A stretch of DNA of 64,000 bases from Lachnospiraceae bacterium (lineage in GTDB: Bacteria > Bacillota > Clostridia > Lachnospirales > Lachnospiraceae). Both the position numbers and the translations under genes were made by a program. The notes below the pieces were generated by a model. It made no database searches, was not told where the DNA came from, and worked only from the letters and a program-made list of their open reading frames with translations. Below are positions 48,163-57,920 of this stretch, piece after piece (within the stretch, counting starts at the first letter, position 1; each line of letters begins with the position of its first letter). Location of the stretch: the NCBI GenBank assembly GCA_016281555.1, contig JAEEIV010000089.1:1-64000 (forward strand), in the 5' to 3' direction.

Positions 48163-49275
48163 ATGAAACGACAACTTCCCAAATACAGGATCCTCTACGA
48201 TAAACTGCGGCAGGAGATCACGTCGGGCAGTCTGCCGTCCGGCAGGAAATTGCCGTCCAAGCGGACGCTTGCCGCAACCTACGGACTCAGCCTTGTTACC
48301 GTGGAGCATGCTCTGGAACTGCTGGAACAGGAAGGGTACGTCGCATCCCGGGAGCGAAGCGGCGTCACCGTGATCTACCGCGCGGGAGAAGTGCTGAAAA
48401 CAGCGGACAAGTTCCCGGAAGAAAACAGTCCTTCCGGAGCGGATCGGCGCGCTCCCCAGGGAAAGACCGGCCAAGCGGCGCTATCCGGCGAAAGCTTCCC
48501 GCCGTTTCCGATCTCCGTGCTTTCCAAAACGGCGCGGAAGGTCATTTCGGAACAGGAATCCGGACTGCTCGTCAAGTCGCCCAATGAAGGCCTCCATCGG
48601 TTCCGGACGGCGATCTCGGATTATCTGGACCGGAACCGCGGCATCCGCGTGACTCCGGACGAGATCTTCATCGGCTCCGGGGCGGAATACCTCTACGGCC
48701 TCATCGTGGAGGCGCTCGGCCCGGAAAAGACCTTCGGCATCGAAGATCCGTCCTATGAAAAGATCCGCCTGGTCTACGAGCGGAAAGGCGTGAAGATCGA
48801 AGCACTGAAACTCGGGAAAGACGGGATCCGCACGGAAGAACTGATCCGCTCGAAGGCGGACGTTCTCCACATTTCTCCCTTCCGGAGTTTTCCGAGCGGC
48901 GTCACGGCGGGCGCAAGCAAAAAACAGGAGTATCTCGACTGGCTGAAAAAGGGAAAGAGAGTCATTGTTGAAGACGATTTTGAGTCTGAATTCTCTCTGT
49001 TACGGAAGCCGGAGGATACGGTGTATGCATTGTCCGCCGGCCGGAACGTCATTTACCTCAACAGTTTTTCCCGCACGATCTCACCGGCGCTCCGTGTCGG
49101 CTACATGGTGCTTCCGAAGGCGCTCACCGGCGTCTTCCGGAAAAGAGTGGGGTTTTATTCCTGCACCGTGCCGGTGTTTGAACAGCTGCTCATTGCGGAA
49201 CTGCTGGAAAGCGGGGATTTCGAGCGGCATTTGAACCGGATCCGGAGAAACTTGAGAAAAGCGGGAGAGAGTTAG
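48163..49275 (+). CDS. MocR-type GntR/aminotransferase-fold regulator, degenerate and C-terminally short
   Basis: N-terminal wHTH YRILYDKLRQEITSGSLPSGRKLPSKRTLAATYGLSLVTVEHALELLEQEGYV; fold-type I part with VEDDFESEF and SFSRTISPALRVGYMVLP (Lys to Arg). Confidence 0.88.
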   Translation: MKRQLPKYRILYDKLRQEITSGSLPSGRKLPSKRTLAATYGLSLVTVEHALELLEQEGYVASRERSGVTVIYRAGEVLKTADKFPEENSPSGADRRAPQGKTGQAALSGESFPPFPISVLSKTARKVISEQESGLLVKSPNEGLHRFRTAISDYLDRNRGIRVTPDEIFIGSGAEYLYGLIVEALGPEKTFGIEDPSYEKIRLVYERKGVKIEALKLGKDGIRTEELIRSKADVLHISPFRSFPSGVTAGASKKQEYLDWLKKGKRVIVEDDFESEFSLLRKPEDTVYALSAGRNVIYLNSFSRTISPALRVGYMVLPKALTGVFRKRVGFYSCTVPVFEQLLIAELLESGDFERHLNRIRRNLRKAGES

Positions 49276-49293
49276 AGATTTGCGCGGTATCGC

Positions 49294-49321
49294 TTGCTTT
49301 TTCTTAAAGTTATTATATAAT
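49294..49321 (+). promoter_or_regulatory. SigA-type promoter
   Basis: TTGCTT, 16 nt, TATAAT. Confidence 0.65.
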
Positions 49322-49393
49322 AAAGATGGCTTTTTTTCCGTTCCCGGTCCGAATCCGTCGGGCGCGGAATAAGAAATCTCAGGAGGTCTTGCA

Positions 49394-50425
49394 ATGAAGA
49401 CTAAAGCAGTGGTTTTTACGAAGCCGTTTACTGCGGAATACGTGGAAAAAGAAGTTGCCGAAGAGCCCGGGCCGAGAGAGGTCCTCGTCCATACGGCGGT
49501 GAGCACGGTGAGTCCCGGAACGGAGCGCGCCGTCATCAGTGACATCCCGAATACCGGCGGTCACAAATTGCACGTGTTTCCGAGACAGGCCGGGTATTCG
49601 TCGGCCGGCGTCGTAGTAAAAGTCGGATCTGAAGTGACGAGCGTGGCTCCCGGTGACCGCGTGCTGGTCTTCTGGGGCGATCATCAGGAATATCAGATGA
49701 AGAGCGAGGATCGCATCGTAAAGATCGAAGATGAGAAGATCAGTTTCGAGAGCGCGGCCATGACCTTCATTTCGACCTTCCCGCTCGCGGCCGTCCGGAA
49801 ATGCCGGGTGGAGATCGGGGAGAGCGTGCTCGTCATGGGCCTCGGTCTTCTCGGACAGTTCGCGGTCCGGCTCTTACGGGCGGCGGGCGCGGCGCCGGTC
49901 ATTGCCGCGGATCCGGTCGCATCGAGAAGGGAAGAAGCGCTGAAGGGCGGCGCGGATTATGCGGTGGATCCTTTCGAGGAAGGATTTGCGGAAAAAGTGA
50001 AGATGCTCTCCGGCGGCAAGGGCGTCGCGGCTGCGATCGAAGTGACCGGCGTCGGCGCGGGCCTCGACGAGACCCTGGACTGTATGGCGAAGTTCGGCAG
50101 GGTGGCGCTTCTCGGCTGCACGAGATCGAGCGACTTCACGATCGATTATTACCGGAAAGTGCATTGCCCGGGCATCACGCTCATCGGCGCGCATACGAAT
50201 GCCCGGCCGAAGGAAGATTCCTATCCCGGTTGGTTCACGGCGCGGGACGACATCAAGGCGGTGCTGAAACTCCTCGCCATGGGACGACTGGACTTTTCCT
50301 CGCTTTCCTACGACGGAAACGTGTTCTCACCGGAGGAGTGCCCGGCAGTCTATGACCGAATCGTAAACGACCGGAGTTTCCCGACGCTGGCACAGTTTGA
50401 CTGGCGGCGCGTCTGGGAAAAGTGA
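49394..50425 (+). CDS. Medium-chain zinc-binding dehydrogenase
   Basis: VLVMGLGLLGQFAVRLLRAAGA Rossmann motif; MDR architecture. Confidence 0.85.
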   Translation: MKTKAVVFTKPFTAEYVEKEVAEEPGPREVLVHTAVSTVSPGTERAVISDIPNTGGHKLHVFPRQAGYSSAGVVVKVGSEVTSVAPGDRVLVFWGDHQEYQMKSEDRIVKIEDEKISFESAAMTFISTFPLAAVRKCRVEIGESVLVMGLGLLGQFAVRLLRAAGAAPVIAADPVASRREEALKGGADYAVDPFEEGFAEKVKMLSGGKGVAAAIEVTGVGAGLDETLDCMAKFGRVALLGCTRSSDFTIDYYRKVHCPGITLIGAHTNARPKEDSYPGWFTARDDIKAVLKLLAMGRLDFSSLSYDGNVFSPEECPAVYDRIVNDRSFPTLAQFDWRRVWEK

Positions 50426-50450
50426 GAGTGAGCAAAGGGGAGGCAGTTCA

Positions 50451-51437
50451 ATGAAAGCGATTTTGATTCAGGATGATGAGCGGAAGAGTCTCGTATGGGC
50501 GGAGGTTCCGACACCGGAACCGAAGGCCAATGAGGTGAAGATCAAGGTGGAATACGCGGCGTTAAACCGCGCGGACCTCATGCAGCGGGAAGGGGATTAT
50601 CCCCCGCCGCCGGATTGCCCGGACTGGATGGGACTTGAGGTGTCCGGCGAGATCGTCGGTTTCGGTGAGGAAGCGCTTGCGAAGGCTCCCTTCAAGCCCG
50701 GCGACAAGGTCTGCGCGCTGCTTGGCGGCGGCGGATATGCGGAATACGTGACCGTGCCTTACGGCATGGTGATGCCGGTGCCGAAGAACACCTCCATGGT
50801 GGAAGCGGCCGCGATCCCGGAAGCGTTCGCGACGGCATACCTGAATCTTTTCTGGGAAGGCGGCCTGAAGGAAGGTAATACGCTGCTCATGAACGCCGGT
50901 GCTTCGGGTCTCGCGAGCGTCGTGATCCCGATGGCGAAGGCCTTCGGCGCGCGCGTCATCACGACGGTAATCACCGACGAAGCGAAGGAGGCGATCCAGC
51001 CGCTCGGCGCGGACGTCGTCATCAATACGAGAAAAACGGACATCGTCGAGATCCTGAAAGAGGAACTTGCGGCGGGGCGCGGCGTGGACGTCGCGATCGA
51101 CTGTCTCGGCGGCGAAGTCCTCGGGCAATGCATCCATTACCTGACGCACGGCGCGAGGTGGATCGTCATTGCCGCACTCGCGGGACAGTTCACGACGATC
51201 GACTTAAAGAACATTTACAAGCGGAACGTCCGGATCATCGGTTCCACGCTCCGGTCGAAGACGCCGGAAAAGAAGGCGGAGATCCTGTCTTCGCTCGTTC
51301 GCGACGTCTGGCCGAAGGTCGAAGCCGGACTCGTCCGTCCGACGATCTATAAGGTGCTGCCGATCCAGGAAGCGGAAGCGGCGCACGGGATTTTGCAGCG
51401 CGGCGAGAACGTCGGCAAGGTGGTTCTGAAAGTCTGA
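50451..51437 (+). CDS. NAD(P)H quinone oxidoreductase (PIG3-like MDR)
   Basis: VKIKVEYAALNRADLMQREGDYPPPP, LMNAGASGLASVVIPMAKAFGARVITT, GSTLRSKTPEKK. Confidence 0.9.
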   Translation: MKAILIQDDERKSLVWAEVPTPEPKANEVKIKVEYAALNRADLMQREGDYPPPPDCPDWMGLEVSGEIVGFGEEALAKAPFKPGDKVCALLGGGGYAEYVTVPYGMVMPVPKNTSMVEAAAIPEAFATAYLNLFWEGGLKEGNTLLMNAGASGLASVVIPMAKAFGARVITTVITDEAKEAIQPLGADVVINTRKTDIVEILKEELAAGRGVDVAIDCLGGEVLGQCIHYLTHGARWIVIAALAGQFTTIDLKNIYKRNVRIIGSTLRSKTPEKKAEILSSLVRDVWPKVEAGLVRPTIYKVLPIQEAEAAHGILQRGENVGKVVLKV

Positions 51438-51457
51438 GAGAACAGAGGTAACGGTCT

Positions 51458-52873
51458 GTGACTGTTTCGAAGAAACGGGAAATTAATTTCACAGAAGGTC
51501 CGTATTTGTGGAAGATCATCTGGTTCGCGCTGCCGATCATGGCGACCGGACTTTTGCAGATCCTCTTCAATGCAGTGGACTCGAGCATCGTCGGCAAATT
51601 CGTCGGAGATGAAGCATTGGCGGGAGTTTCCTCCACCAGCACGGTATTCAATCTCCTCGTCAACCTTTTCATGGGGCTTTCCGTGGGCGCCAATGTGCTG
51701 GTGGCCCAGTTTTACGGGGCAAAGCGGCAAAAGGACGTGGAAGAGGTGGTGCACACTTCGGTGCTGCTGTCAATCATTGCCGGCGTCATCGTGCTCGTCC
51801 TCGGATTCTTTTTCTGCAAGGACCTGCTCCTGCTCATGCATTCGCCGGAAGACGTCATTGACATTTCGGCGCTTTATCTGAAGATCATTTTCCTCGGCGC
51901 GCCGGTGAACCTTTTGTATAATTTCTCCGCAGCCATGATGCGGGCGGTGGGAGATACGAAGCGGCCGATGGTGTTTCTGGCCATTGCCTGCGGATTGAAC
52001 ATCGTTCTGGATCTCCTGTTCGTGCTGGTCTTTCGTTGGGAAGTGGCCGGCGCGGCGGCGGCGACGGTGATCTCTCAGGCGGTCGCGGCAGTCCTTACGG
52101 TCATCGCGCTCGTCCGGGAAAAGGGCGTGCTGCACATTGATCTGAAGACGCTCCGGATCCACGGTAAAAAACTCTCGATGATCCTGCAAATCGGCATTCC
52201 CGCCGGGCTGCAGTCTGCGGTGTTCACGATCTCGAATTTCGTGATCCAGTCTTCCATCAATTCTCTCGGGAAGATCGCGGTGGCGGGCAACGGCGCCGGC
52301 TATCAGCTGGAAGTTCTGGAGTACAATACCATTCTGGCCTTCTACCATTCCACGCTGAATTTCGTGGGACAGAACGTGGGCGCGAGAAAATTCGAACGGG
52401 CGCGAAAGGGCATGCTTGTCAACGTAGGGATATCAATGCTGCTCGGACTGGTGCTCAGCGTCGGCTGCTTCATGTTCGGGCGTCAGCTGCTCCGGCTCTT
52501 TACGGATTCGGAGGATGCGATCGAGTACGGCATGAAGCGCTTAACGATCGTCGTATTGCCGTATCTTTTCGTCTGTTCGATGGAATCCATGTCCGGCGCG
52601 GTCCGTGGGCTCGGTGCTGCGATCACGCCGACGGTGGTTTCCCTGATCGGCAGCTGTCTCTTCCGCCTGGTCTGGGTCTATACGGTGTTCTCGCATTACG
52701 GGACCATTGAGTCGCTGTACTTCGTTTATCCCGTGACGTGGGTGCTGACGAGCGTGGCTCACATCATTTCGTTCATCATCATTTTCAGGCGGATGCAGGT
52801 AAGACTCCTGAATCTGCCGCGGCCGAGGCATTTGCACGAAAAGAAAGAATCACTGCAGAGCGCGGAATCATGA
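51458..52873 (+). CDS. MATE family efflux transporter
   Basis: FTEGPYLWKIIWFALPIMATGLLQILFNAVDSSIVGKFVG and repeated MATE halves. Confidence 0.93.
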   Translation: MTVSKKREINFTEGPYLWKIIWFALPIMATGLLQILFNAVDSSIVGKFVGDEALAGVSSTSTVFNLLVNLFMGLSVGANVLVAQFYGAKRQKDVEEVVHTSVLLSIIAGVIVLVLGFFFCKDLLLLMHSPEDVIDISALYLKIIFLGAPVNLLYNFSAAMMRAVGDTKRPMVFLAIACGLNIVLDLLFVLVFRWEVAGAAAATVISQAVAAVLTVIALVREKGVLHIDLKTLRIHGKKLSMILQIGIPAGLQSAVFTISNFVIQSSINSLGKIAVAGNGAGYQLEVLEYNTILAFYHSTLNFVGQNVGARKFERARKGMLVNVGISMLLGLVLSVGCFMFGRQLLRLFTDSEDAIEYGMKRLTIVVLPYLFVCSMESMSGAVRGLGAAITPTVVSLIGSCLFRLVWVYTVFSHYGTIESLYFVYPVTWVLTSVAHIISFIIIFRRMQVRLLNLPRPRHLHEKKESLQSAES

Positions 52874-52906
52874 GTTCCCCGTTCTCCATAGAAGGAGCGG
52901 TTCAAA

Positions 52907-54307
52907 ATGTCATTTTTGAAACGTCATACAACTGATTTTACGGAAGGACCGTATTTTTCCAAGATCCTCCGCTTTTCATTGCCGATCATGGCGACGGGCG
53001 TTCTTCAGCTCATGTTCAACGCTGTGGACGGCATGGTGGTCGGCAAATTCGTCAGCGACGCCGCGCTTGCGGCGGTGACTTCCACCGGTTCGCTGATCAA
53101 TCTGATCGTGAATCTCTTCATGGGCATTTCGACCGGCTCGAACGTGCTGGTGGCACAGTACTTCGGCGCGCGGCGGTCGAAGGACCTGAATGAAGTCGTG
53201 CATACGTCGGTCATTCTCTCGCTTGCGCTCGGGGTCATCGTATTGCTCGTCGGACAGTTTTTCTCGAAGACGTTTCTGCAATGGATGAATTCGCCGGAAG
53301 GCGTCATTGACCTCTCTGCCTTGTATTTAAGGATCTACTTCCTCGGCGCGCCGGTTTCGCTGCTTTACAATTTCTCGGCAGCCATGCTCCGCGCGGTCGG
53401 CGATACCGAGCACCCGCTCATCTTTTTAACGATCGGCGGCGTGCTGAACGTCTTCTTAAACCTGTTCTGCGTACTGGTGCTGAAACTCGGCGTCGAGGGT
53501 GTCGCGATCGGCACGATCGCTTCACAGTTCGTCTCAGCTGCCCTTGTAATGGGACTTTTGTTCCGGGGAAAAGGACCGATCCGCATTACCCTGCCCGAGC
53601 TGAAGATCCGCTGGAGAAAACTCGGACGCATCTTAAGGATCGGTGTTCCTGCAGGTCTGCAGGGGGTCATGTTCTCCATTTCGAACGTCATCGTGCAGAC
53701 AGCCATGAACGGTTTCGGCAAGGTCGTGATGGCCGGGAACGGCGCCGCGACTCAGATCGAAGGCATTACCTATACGGCCATGAACTCCGTGACCCAGGCG
53801 TCGATCAATTTCGTCGGCCAGAACGTCGGCGCGAAGAAGATGGAACGGGTCAGAAAAGGCGCGTGGATCTGTGTCGGAACGGTCGCGGTGATCGGCATCG
53901 TGCTTTCATTGATCACGCTTGTGCTCGGCAGGGTCCTGCTCGGGCTTTATACGAATTCCGAAGAAAGCATCCAGGTCGGTATGACGAAGTTCATTTACGT
54001 CGGACTCCCGTATTTCATCTGCGGTATGATGGATACGATGAGCGGCGCGGTCCGAGGGCTCGGTGCGTCTTTATCGCCGATGCTGATCACGACGATCGGC
54101 ACCTGCATATTCCGGGTCGTCTGGGTCATGACCTTGTTTCAAGCGGATCCGAGGCTGGAAGTGCTGTATTTCGTCTATCCGATTTCCTGGGCCATCACGT
54201 TCGTCGGCCAGATCATTTGCTTCATCATAGTGCGCGGCAGGATGAACCGGCGGCTCATGAATGTTCCGAAACCGAAGCATGTTTCGGGCGGAGAGACCAC
54301 GGCATAA
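52907..54307 (+). CDS. MATE family efflux transporter (tandem paralogue)
   Basis: FTEGPYFSKILRFSLPIMATGVLQLMFNAVDGMVVGKFVS; collinear similarity to the preceding ORF. Confidence 0.93.
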   Translation: MSFLKRHTTDFTEGPYFSKILRFSLPIMATGVLQLMFNAVDGMVVGKFVSDAALAAVTSTGSLINLIVNLFMGISTGSNVLVAQYFGARRSKDLNEVVHTSVILSLALGVIVLLVGQFFSKTFLQWMNSPEGVIDLSALYLRIYFLGAPVSLLYNFSAAMLRAVGDTEHPLIFLTIGGVLNVFLNLFCVLVLKLGVEGVAIGTIASQFVSAALVMGLLFRGKGPIRITLPELKIRWRKLGRILRIGVPAGLQGVMFSISNVIVQTAMNGFGKVVMAGNGAATQIEGITYTAMNSVTQASINFVGQNVGAKKMERVRKGAWICVGTVAVIGIVLSLITLVLGRVLLGLYTNSEESIQVGMTKFIYVGLPYFICGMMDTMSGAVRGLGASLSPMLITTIGTCIFRVVWVMTLFQADPRLEVLYFVYPISWAITFVGQIICFIIVRGRMNRRLMNVPKPKHVSGGETTA

Positions 54308-54317
54308 GGGGGAAGAC

Positions 54318-54904
54318 ATGAAGAATTCTTATTGTTCGGAAGATGCGCGGCTTTGCGGCAACGTTCAGTGCGCCGAAGGGTCCTACGTCGGAAAAAACGC
54401 GGTTCTCTCCGGTACCGTTTCGGTCGGGAAAGACGTGTTCATTGCCGCCAATGCCGTGCTGACCGGAGACGTGACACTCGGCCGTGACTCCGCCGTCTGG
54501 TTCAATACCGTGATCCGGGGCGACGAGGCGAAAGCCGTGATCGGAGACCGGACGAATATCCAGGATAATTGCACCTTGCACGTGAACGAGCGCTTTCCGC
54601 TTACGATCGGCAATGACGTGACCGTCGGACACAGTGCGATCGTGCACGGCTGCACCGTCGGCGACGGGACCCTGATCGGCATGGGCGCGGTGATCTTAAA
54701 CGGCGCGAAGATCGGTTCGCATTGCCTCATCGCGCCGGCGCCCTCGTCACCGAAGGCGCCGAGATCCCTGACGGATCGCTCGTCATCGGCATGCCCGGGA
54801 AAGTGAAGCGGGAGCTCTCCGAAGAGGAGATCGCCGGGATTCTGAAAAACGCCGAAGTCTACGTAAACGAAGCGAAGAAGTACAAGGAAAAAGGCTGGGG
54901 ATGA
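54318..54904 (+). pseudogene. Gamma-carbonic anhydrase-like left-handed beta-helix protein, frameshifted
   Basis: Frame 54318..54806 has VIRGDEAKAVIGDRTNIQDNCTLHVN then loses homology after GSHCLIA; the missing AGALVTEGAEIPDGSLVIGMPGKVKREL continues in the ORF 54722..54904, implying a -1 change near 54731-54736. Confidence 0.85.
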
Positions 54905-54910
54905 ATTTGT

Positions 54911-54930
54911 CATTAAGGAGGTCCTTAATG
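54911..54930. promoter_or_regulatory. Palindrome containing SD and start codon of lipoprotein paralogue A
   Basis: CATTAAGGA GG TCCTTAATG: perfect 9-bp arms. Confidence 0.7.
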
Positions 54931-55821
54931 AAGTCCATAAAACTTTTATTATGTGTTTCCCTTGGGGTGATAGTTTTGACTTGTGCATTCAGTTTATCAT
55001 GCACACTAAAAAAATCTGTTGACCGGCCGTTTGTAAGATATTTGCTCGCATCTGCATCGTCTTCGAAAATCACGGGGATACCGGTTTCCGATGACTTTGA
55101 TCTTCACACCAATATGCAAACAATTAAGAATCCTGAGGCGGGAAGGGAGAGAAAAAGCCCGATCAGTGGGAATATATTGCCGTATAAACGGACATACAAG
55201 TATACGAGCCATGAGTTAACCGATTCTATGAAATATGGGGCAATGGACATATATGAAACAGACAAGGAGAGCGTTGGGTTTCTATATCATTCAGACCAAG
55301 TGGCTTTCTATTATGACACAGATAGCTATTCAGTAGATAGGACGCGAGATTATGAAATGGACGAACTTGTAAGTATCGCAGCCTCGTTTCTTTATACTGC
55401 TTTTGGAGAAGGGTGGGACGAAGGAATGTCCCCATCTATTCGTGAAAGGGAAGGTTATGGCGGATATGAATTGGCTTACACACGGCATGCTTACGGCTAT
55501 ACTCTCTATGACACGGTATCGGTAACCATCAATGGCGAGGGAAGAGTAGTTGGATTTAACGGCGTTAAATTCGGAATCTTAAAGGATTTTACGAAAAAGT
55601 ATAGCGAGGTTGAAATTGAACAGGCGAAAGGAGCAATTATTCAAAAAATCGACTCTTTTGGCATTGAGGATGCTCGGTTTTCAACCCCGGCAATAGAAGC
55701 AAATCCAAGCGGTGAAGCATATTTGATTATATATGTTGAAGCGCGTGAAACAGATGCAAGGGGAAGCACTTTTGATACAGTAGACAGTATCGCGACCCCA
55801 TTACGGCTATCTGATCAATAA
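54928..55821 (+). CDS. Lipoprotein of unrecognised family, paralogue A
   Basis: Lipobox AFSLSC; SD aaggagg; clear similarity to 57921..58826; AT-richer than neighbours. Confidence 0.75.
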   Translation: MKSIKLLLCVSLGVIVLTCAFSLSCTLKKSVDRPFVRYLLASASSSKITGIPVSDDFDLHTNMQTIKNPEAGRERKSPISGNILPYKRTYKYTSHELTDSMKYGAMDIYETDKESVGFLYHSDQVAFYYDTDSYSVDRTRDYEMDELVSIAASFLYTAFGEGWDEGMSPSIREREGYGGYELAYTRHAYGYTLYDTVSVTINGEGRVVGFNGVKFGILKDFTKKYSEVEIEQAKGAIIQKIDSFGIEDARFSTPAIEANPSGEAYLIIYVEARETDARGSTFDTVDSIATPLRLSDQ

Positions 55822-55856
55822 AATGATGCTGGCCAATGCTGAATCATGGAGGATAT

Positions 55857-57899
55857 ATGATCCGTAAATTCACTTTTGGAACCCCTTTTAATACCGGTGC
55901 CGTCGTGCGGCCGGAGATCGCGGAAGAGGAGTCCGCCTCAAAACTGCCGTTCTTAACGATCGTTCAGAACAAGGTGGCTTCGCGTGACGATGCCGGGGAG
56001 GATGATTCCGTCATCTTTTCGTACCGACTTCCGGACGAGGCGCTCGTGTACGGTCTCGGGGAGCAGGCGCGGGGACTCAATAAGCGCGGCTGGCGTTACG
56101 AGAGCCGGAACACGGACAATCCTTTCCAGAACGAGGGCAGGACGGCGCTGTATTCCTCCCACAATTTCTTGATCATTGACGGGGAAGAGCGCTTCGGACT
56201 GTTTCTCGACACGCCGGGATACGTGGAGTACGATATCGGGTTTACGAACTACGATGAACTGAAGATCACGGTGAAGGACGGCGGGTTCGATCTGTACCTC
56301 ATCGAGGAGACGTCATTGACGGGCATCTGCCGGGCGCTGCGGCGTCTCACCGGTGCTTCCTACGTTCCGCCGAAGTGGGCTTTCGGGTTCGGAATGAGCC
56401 GGTGGGATCACAAGGATGCGGACGAGATCCGGGAAGTCGCAGACCGCTACCGCGCGCTTGACATGCCGATCGACATGATGTACCTCGACATTCCGTATAT
56501 GGACGATTACATGGACTTTACGGTGAGCGAGGAACGGTATCCGCAGTTCAGGGAATTCAATGCCGAACTGGCCAAGAAGAACATTCACCTCGTTCCGATC
56601 GTGGATGCGGGCATCAAGAAAAAAGAGGGATACCCCGTCTACGAAGAAGGCCGGGAAAAGGGCTATTTCTGCACGAAGGAAGACGGCAGCGAGTTCGTCG
56701 TCGGCGTCTGGCCGGGCGCGAGCGTTTTCCCGGATGCCTTGAATCCGGAGGCAGCGCATTGGTTCGGCCTGCAGTACAAGGCCTATCTCGACACAGGGGT
56801 CGAAGGATTCTGGAACGACATGAACGAGCCGTCCATTTTCTATACGGAGGACGCATTGCAGGCGGCCTTCCGGAAAGTGGCGGAATATGAAGGCGAAAAC
56901 CTGGATGCGGAGACTTTCTTCGAAATGCGCGACGTGATGGGCGGCATTTCGAATAAAACCGCGTATTACAAAGACTTTTACCATAACGTGAACGGAAAGA
57001 AGGTGCGCCACGACCGGGTGCACAATCTTTACGGCAGTGCGCTGACGAGTGCGGCGGGCGAAGCCCTCCGGGAACTTTCGCCGGACCGCCGGACGCTTTT
57101 GTTCTCCCGTTCCTCCATGATCGGCATGCACCGGAATGCCGGCATCTGGTACGGCGACAATTCCTCCATGTTTTCGCACATTCTGATGAACCTGAAGGAA
57201 GAGATGAACGCGAATATGGTCGGCTTCCTCTATTCCGGCGCCGATACGGCGGGCTTCGGCGATCAGGCGACTCCGGACATTGCCCTTCGATGGCTGGAAC
57301 TCGGGATCTTCTCGCCGCTTCTTCGGAATCATTCGTCGAGAAGGCTCCGCCGCCAGGAATTCTATCTTTTCGGCATGGATGAAGCGTTCCGGGGGATGTT
57401 AAAACTCCGCTACGCCCTGATCCCGTACCTCTACAGCGAGTTCATGAAGGCGGCGCTCCGGGACGAGATGCTCTTTCAGCCGCTTGCCTTCGTCTATGAA
57501 GACGACGAGCGCGCAAAGCACATCGAGGATCAGGCAATGGTCGGCGAAGCCGTCATGATCGCGCCGGTCTATGAGCAGAACGCGGTCGGCCGCTACGTGT
57601 ATGTGCCCGAAAAGATGCGTCTTTTCCGGTTCCGGAGCCCTGAAGACTATGACACGGAATACGTGGAAAAAGGTGACTACTTCATCCACGTCGCGCTCGA
57701 TGAAGTGCTCCTCTTCGTCCGGGAAGGACATGCATTGCCGTTCGCGGACACGAAGGGAGTCCTATCCACCGCGGACCTCGATTACGGGAAACTGAAGGCG
57801 CTCAAGTACGACGAAGCGCCTGTGGAGTATGAACTCTACAATGACGACGGCGTGACGAGAGAGATTGGGGAAGAGAAGATCCGGAAAATCGTGCTGTAA
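55857..57899 (+). CDS. Glycoside hydrolase family 31 (alpha-glucosidase-like)
   Basis: GFGMSRWDHKDADEI, GFWNDMNEPSIFY, FSRSSMIGMHRNAGIWYGDN, YSGADTAGFGDQATPDIALRWLELGIFSPLLRNHSS. Confidence 0.94.
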   Translation: MIRKFTFGTPFNTGAVVRPEIAEEESASKLPFLTIVQNKVASRDDAGEDDSVIFSYRLPDEALVYGLGEQARGLNKRGWRYESRNTDNPFQNEGRTALYSSHNFLIIDGEERFGLFLDTPGYVEYDIGFTNYDELKITVKDGGFDLYLIEETSLTGICRALRRLTGASYVPPKWAFGFGMSRWDHKDADEIREVADRYRALDMPIDMMYLDIPYMDDYMDFTVSEERYPQFREFNAELAKKNIHLVPIVDAGIKKKEGYPVYEEGREKGYFCTKEDGSEFVVGVWPGASVFPDALNPEAAHWFGLQYKAYLDTGVEGFWNDMNEPSIFYTEDALQAAFRKVAEYEGENLDAETFFEMRDVMGGISNKTAYYKDFYHNVNGKKVRHDRVHNLYGSALTSAAGEALRELSPDRRTLLFSRSSMIGMHRNAGIWYGDNSSMFSHILMNLKEEMNANMVGFLYSGADTAGFGDQATPDIALRWLELGIFSPLLRNHSSRRLRRQEFYLFGMDEAFRGMLKLRYALIPYLYSEFMKAALRDEMLFQPLAFVYEDDERAKHIEDQAMVGEAVMIAPVYEQNAVGRYVYVPEKMRLFRFRSPEDYDTEYVEKGDYFIHVALDEVLLFVREGHALPFADTKGVLSTADLDYGKLKALKYDEAPVEYELYNDDGVTREIGEEKIRKIVL

Positions 57900-57920
57900 G
57901 GGCAGAATAACAAGGGAAAG

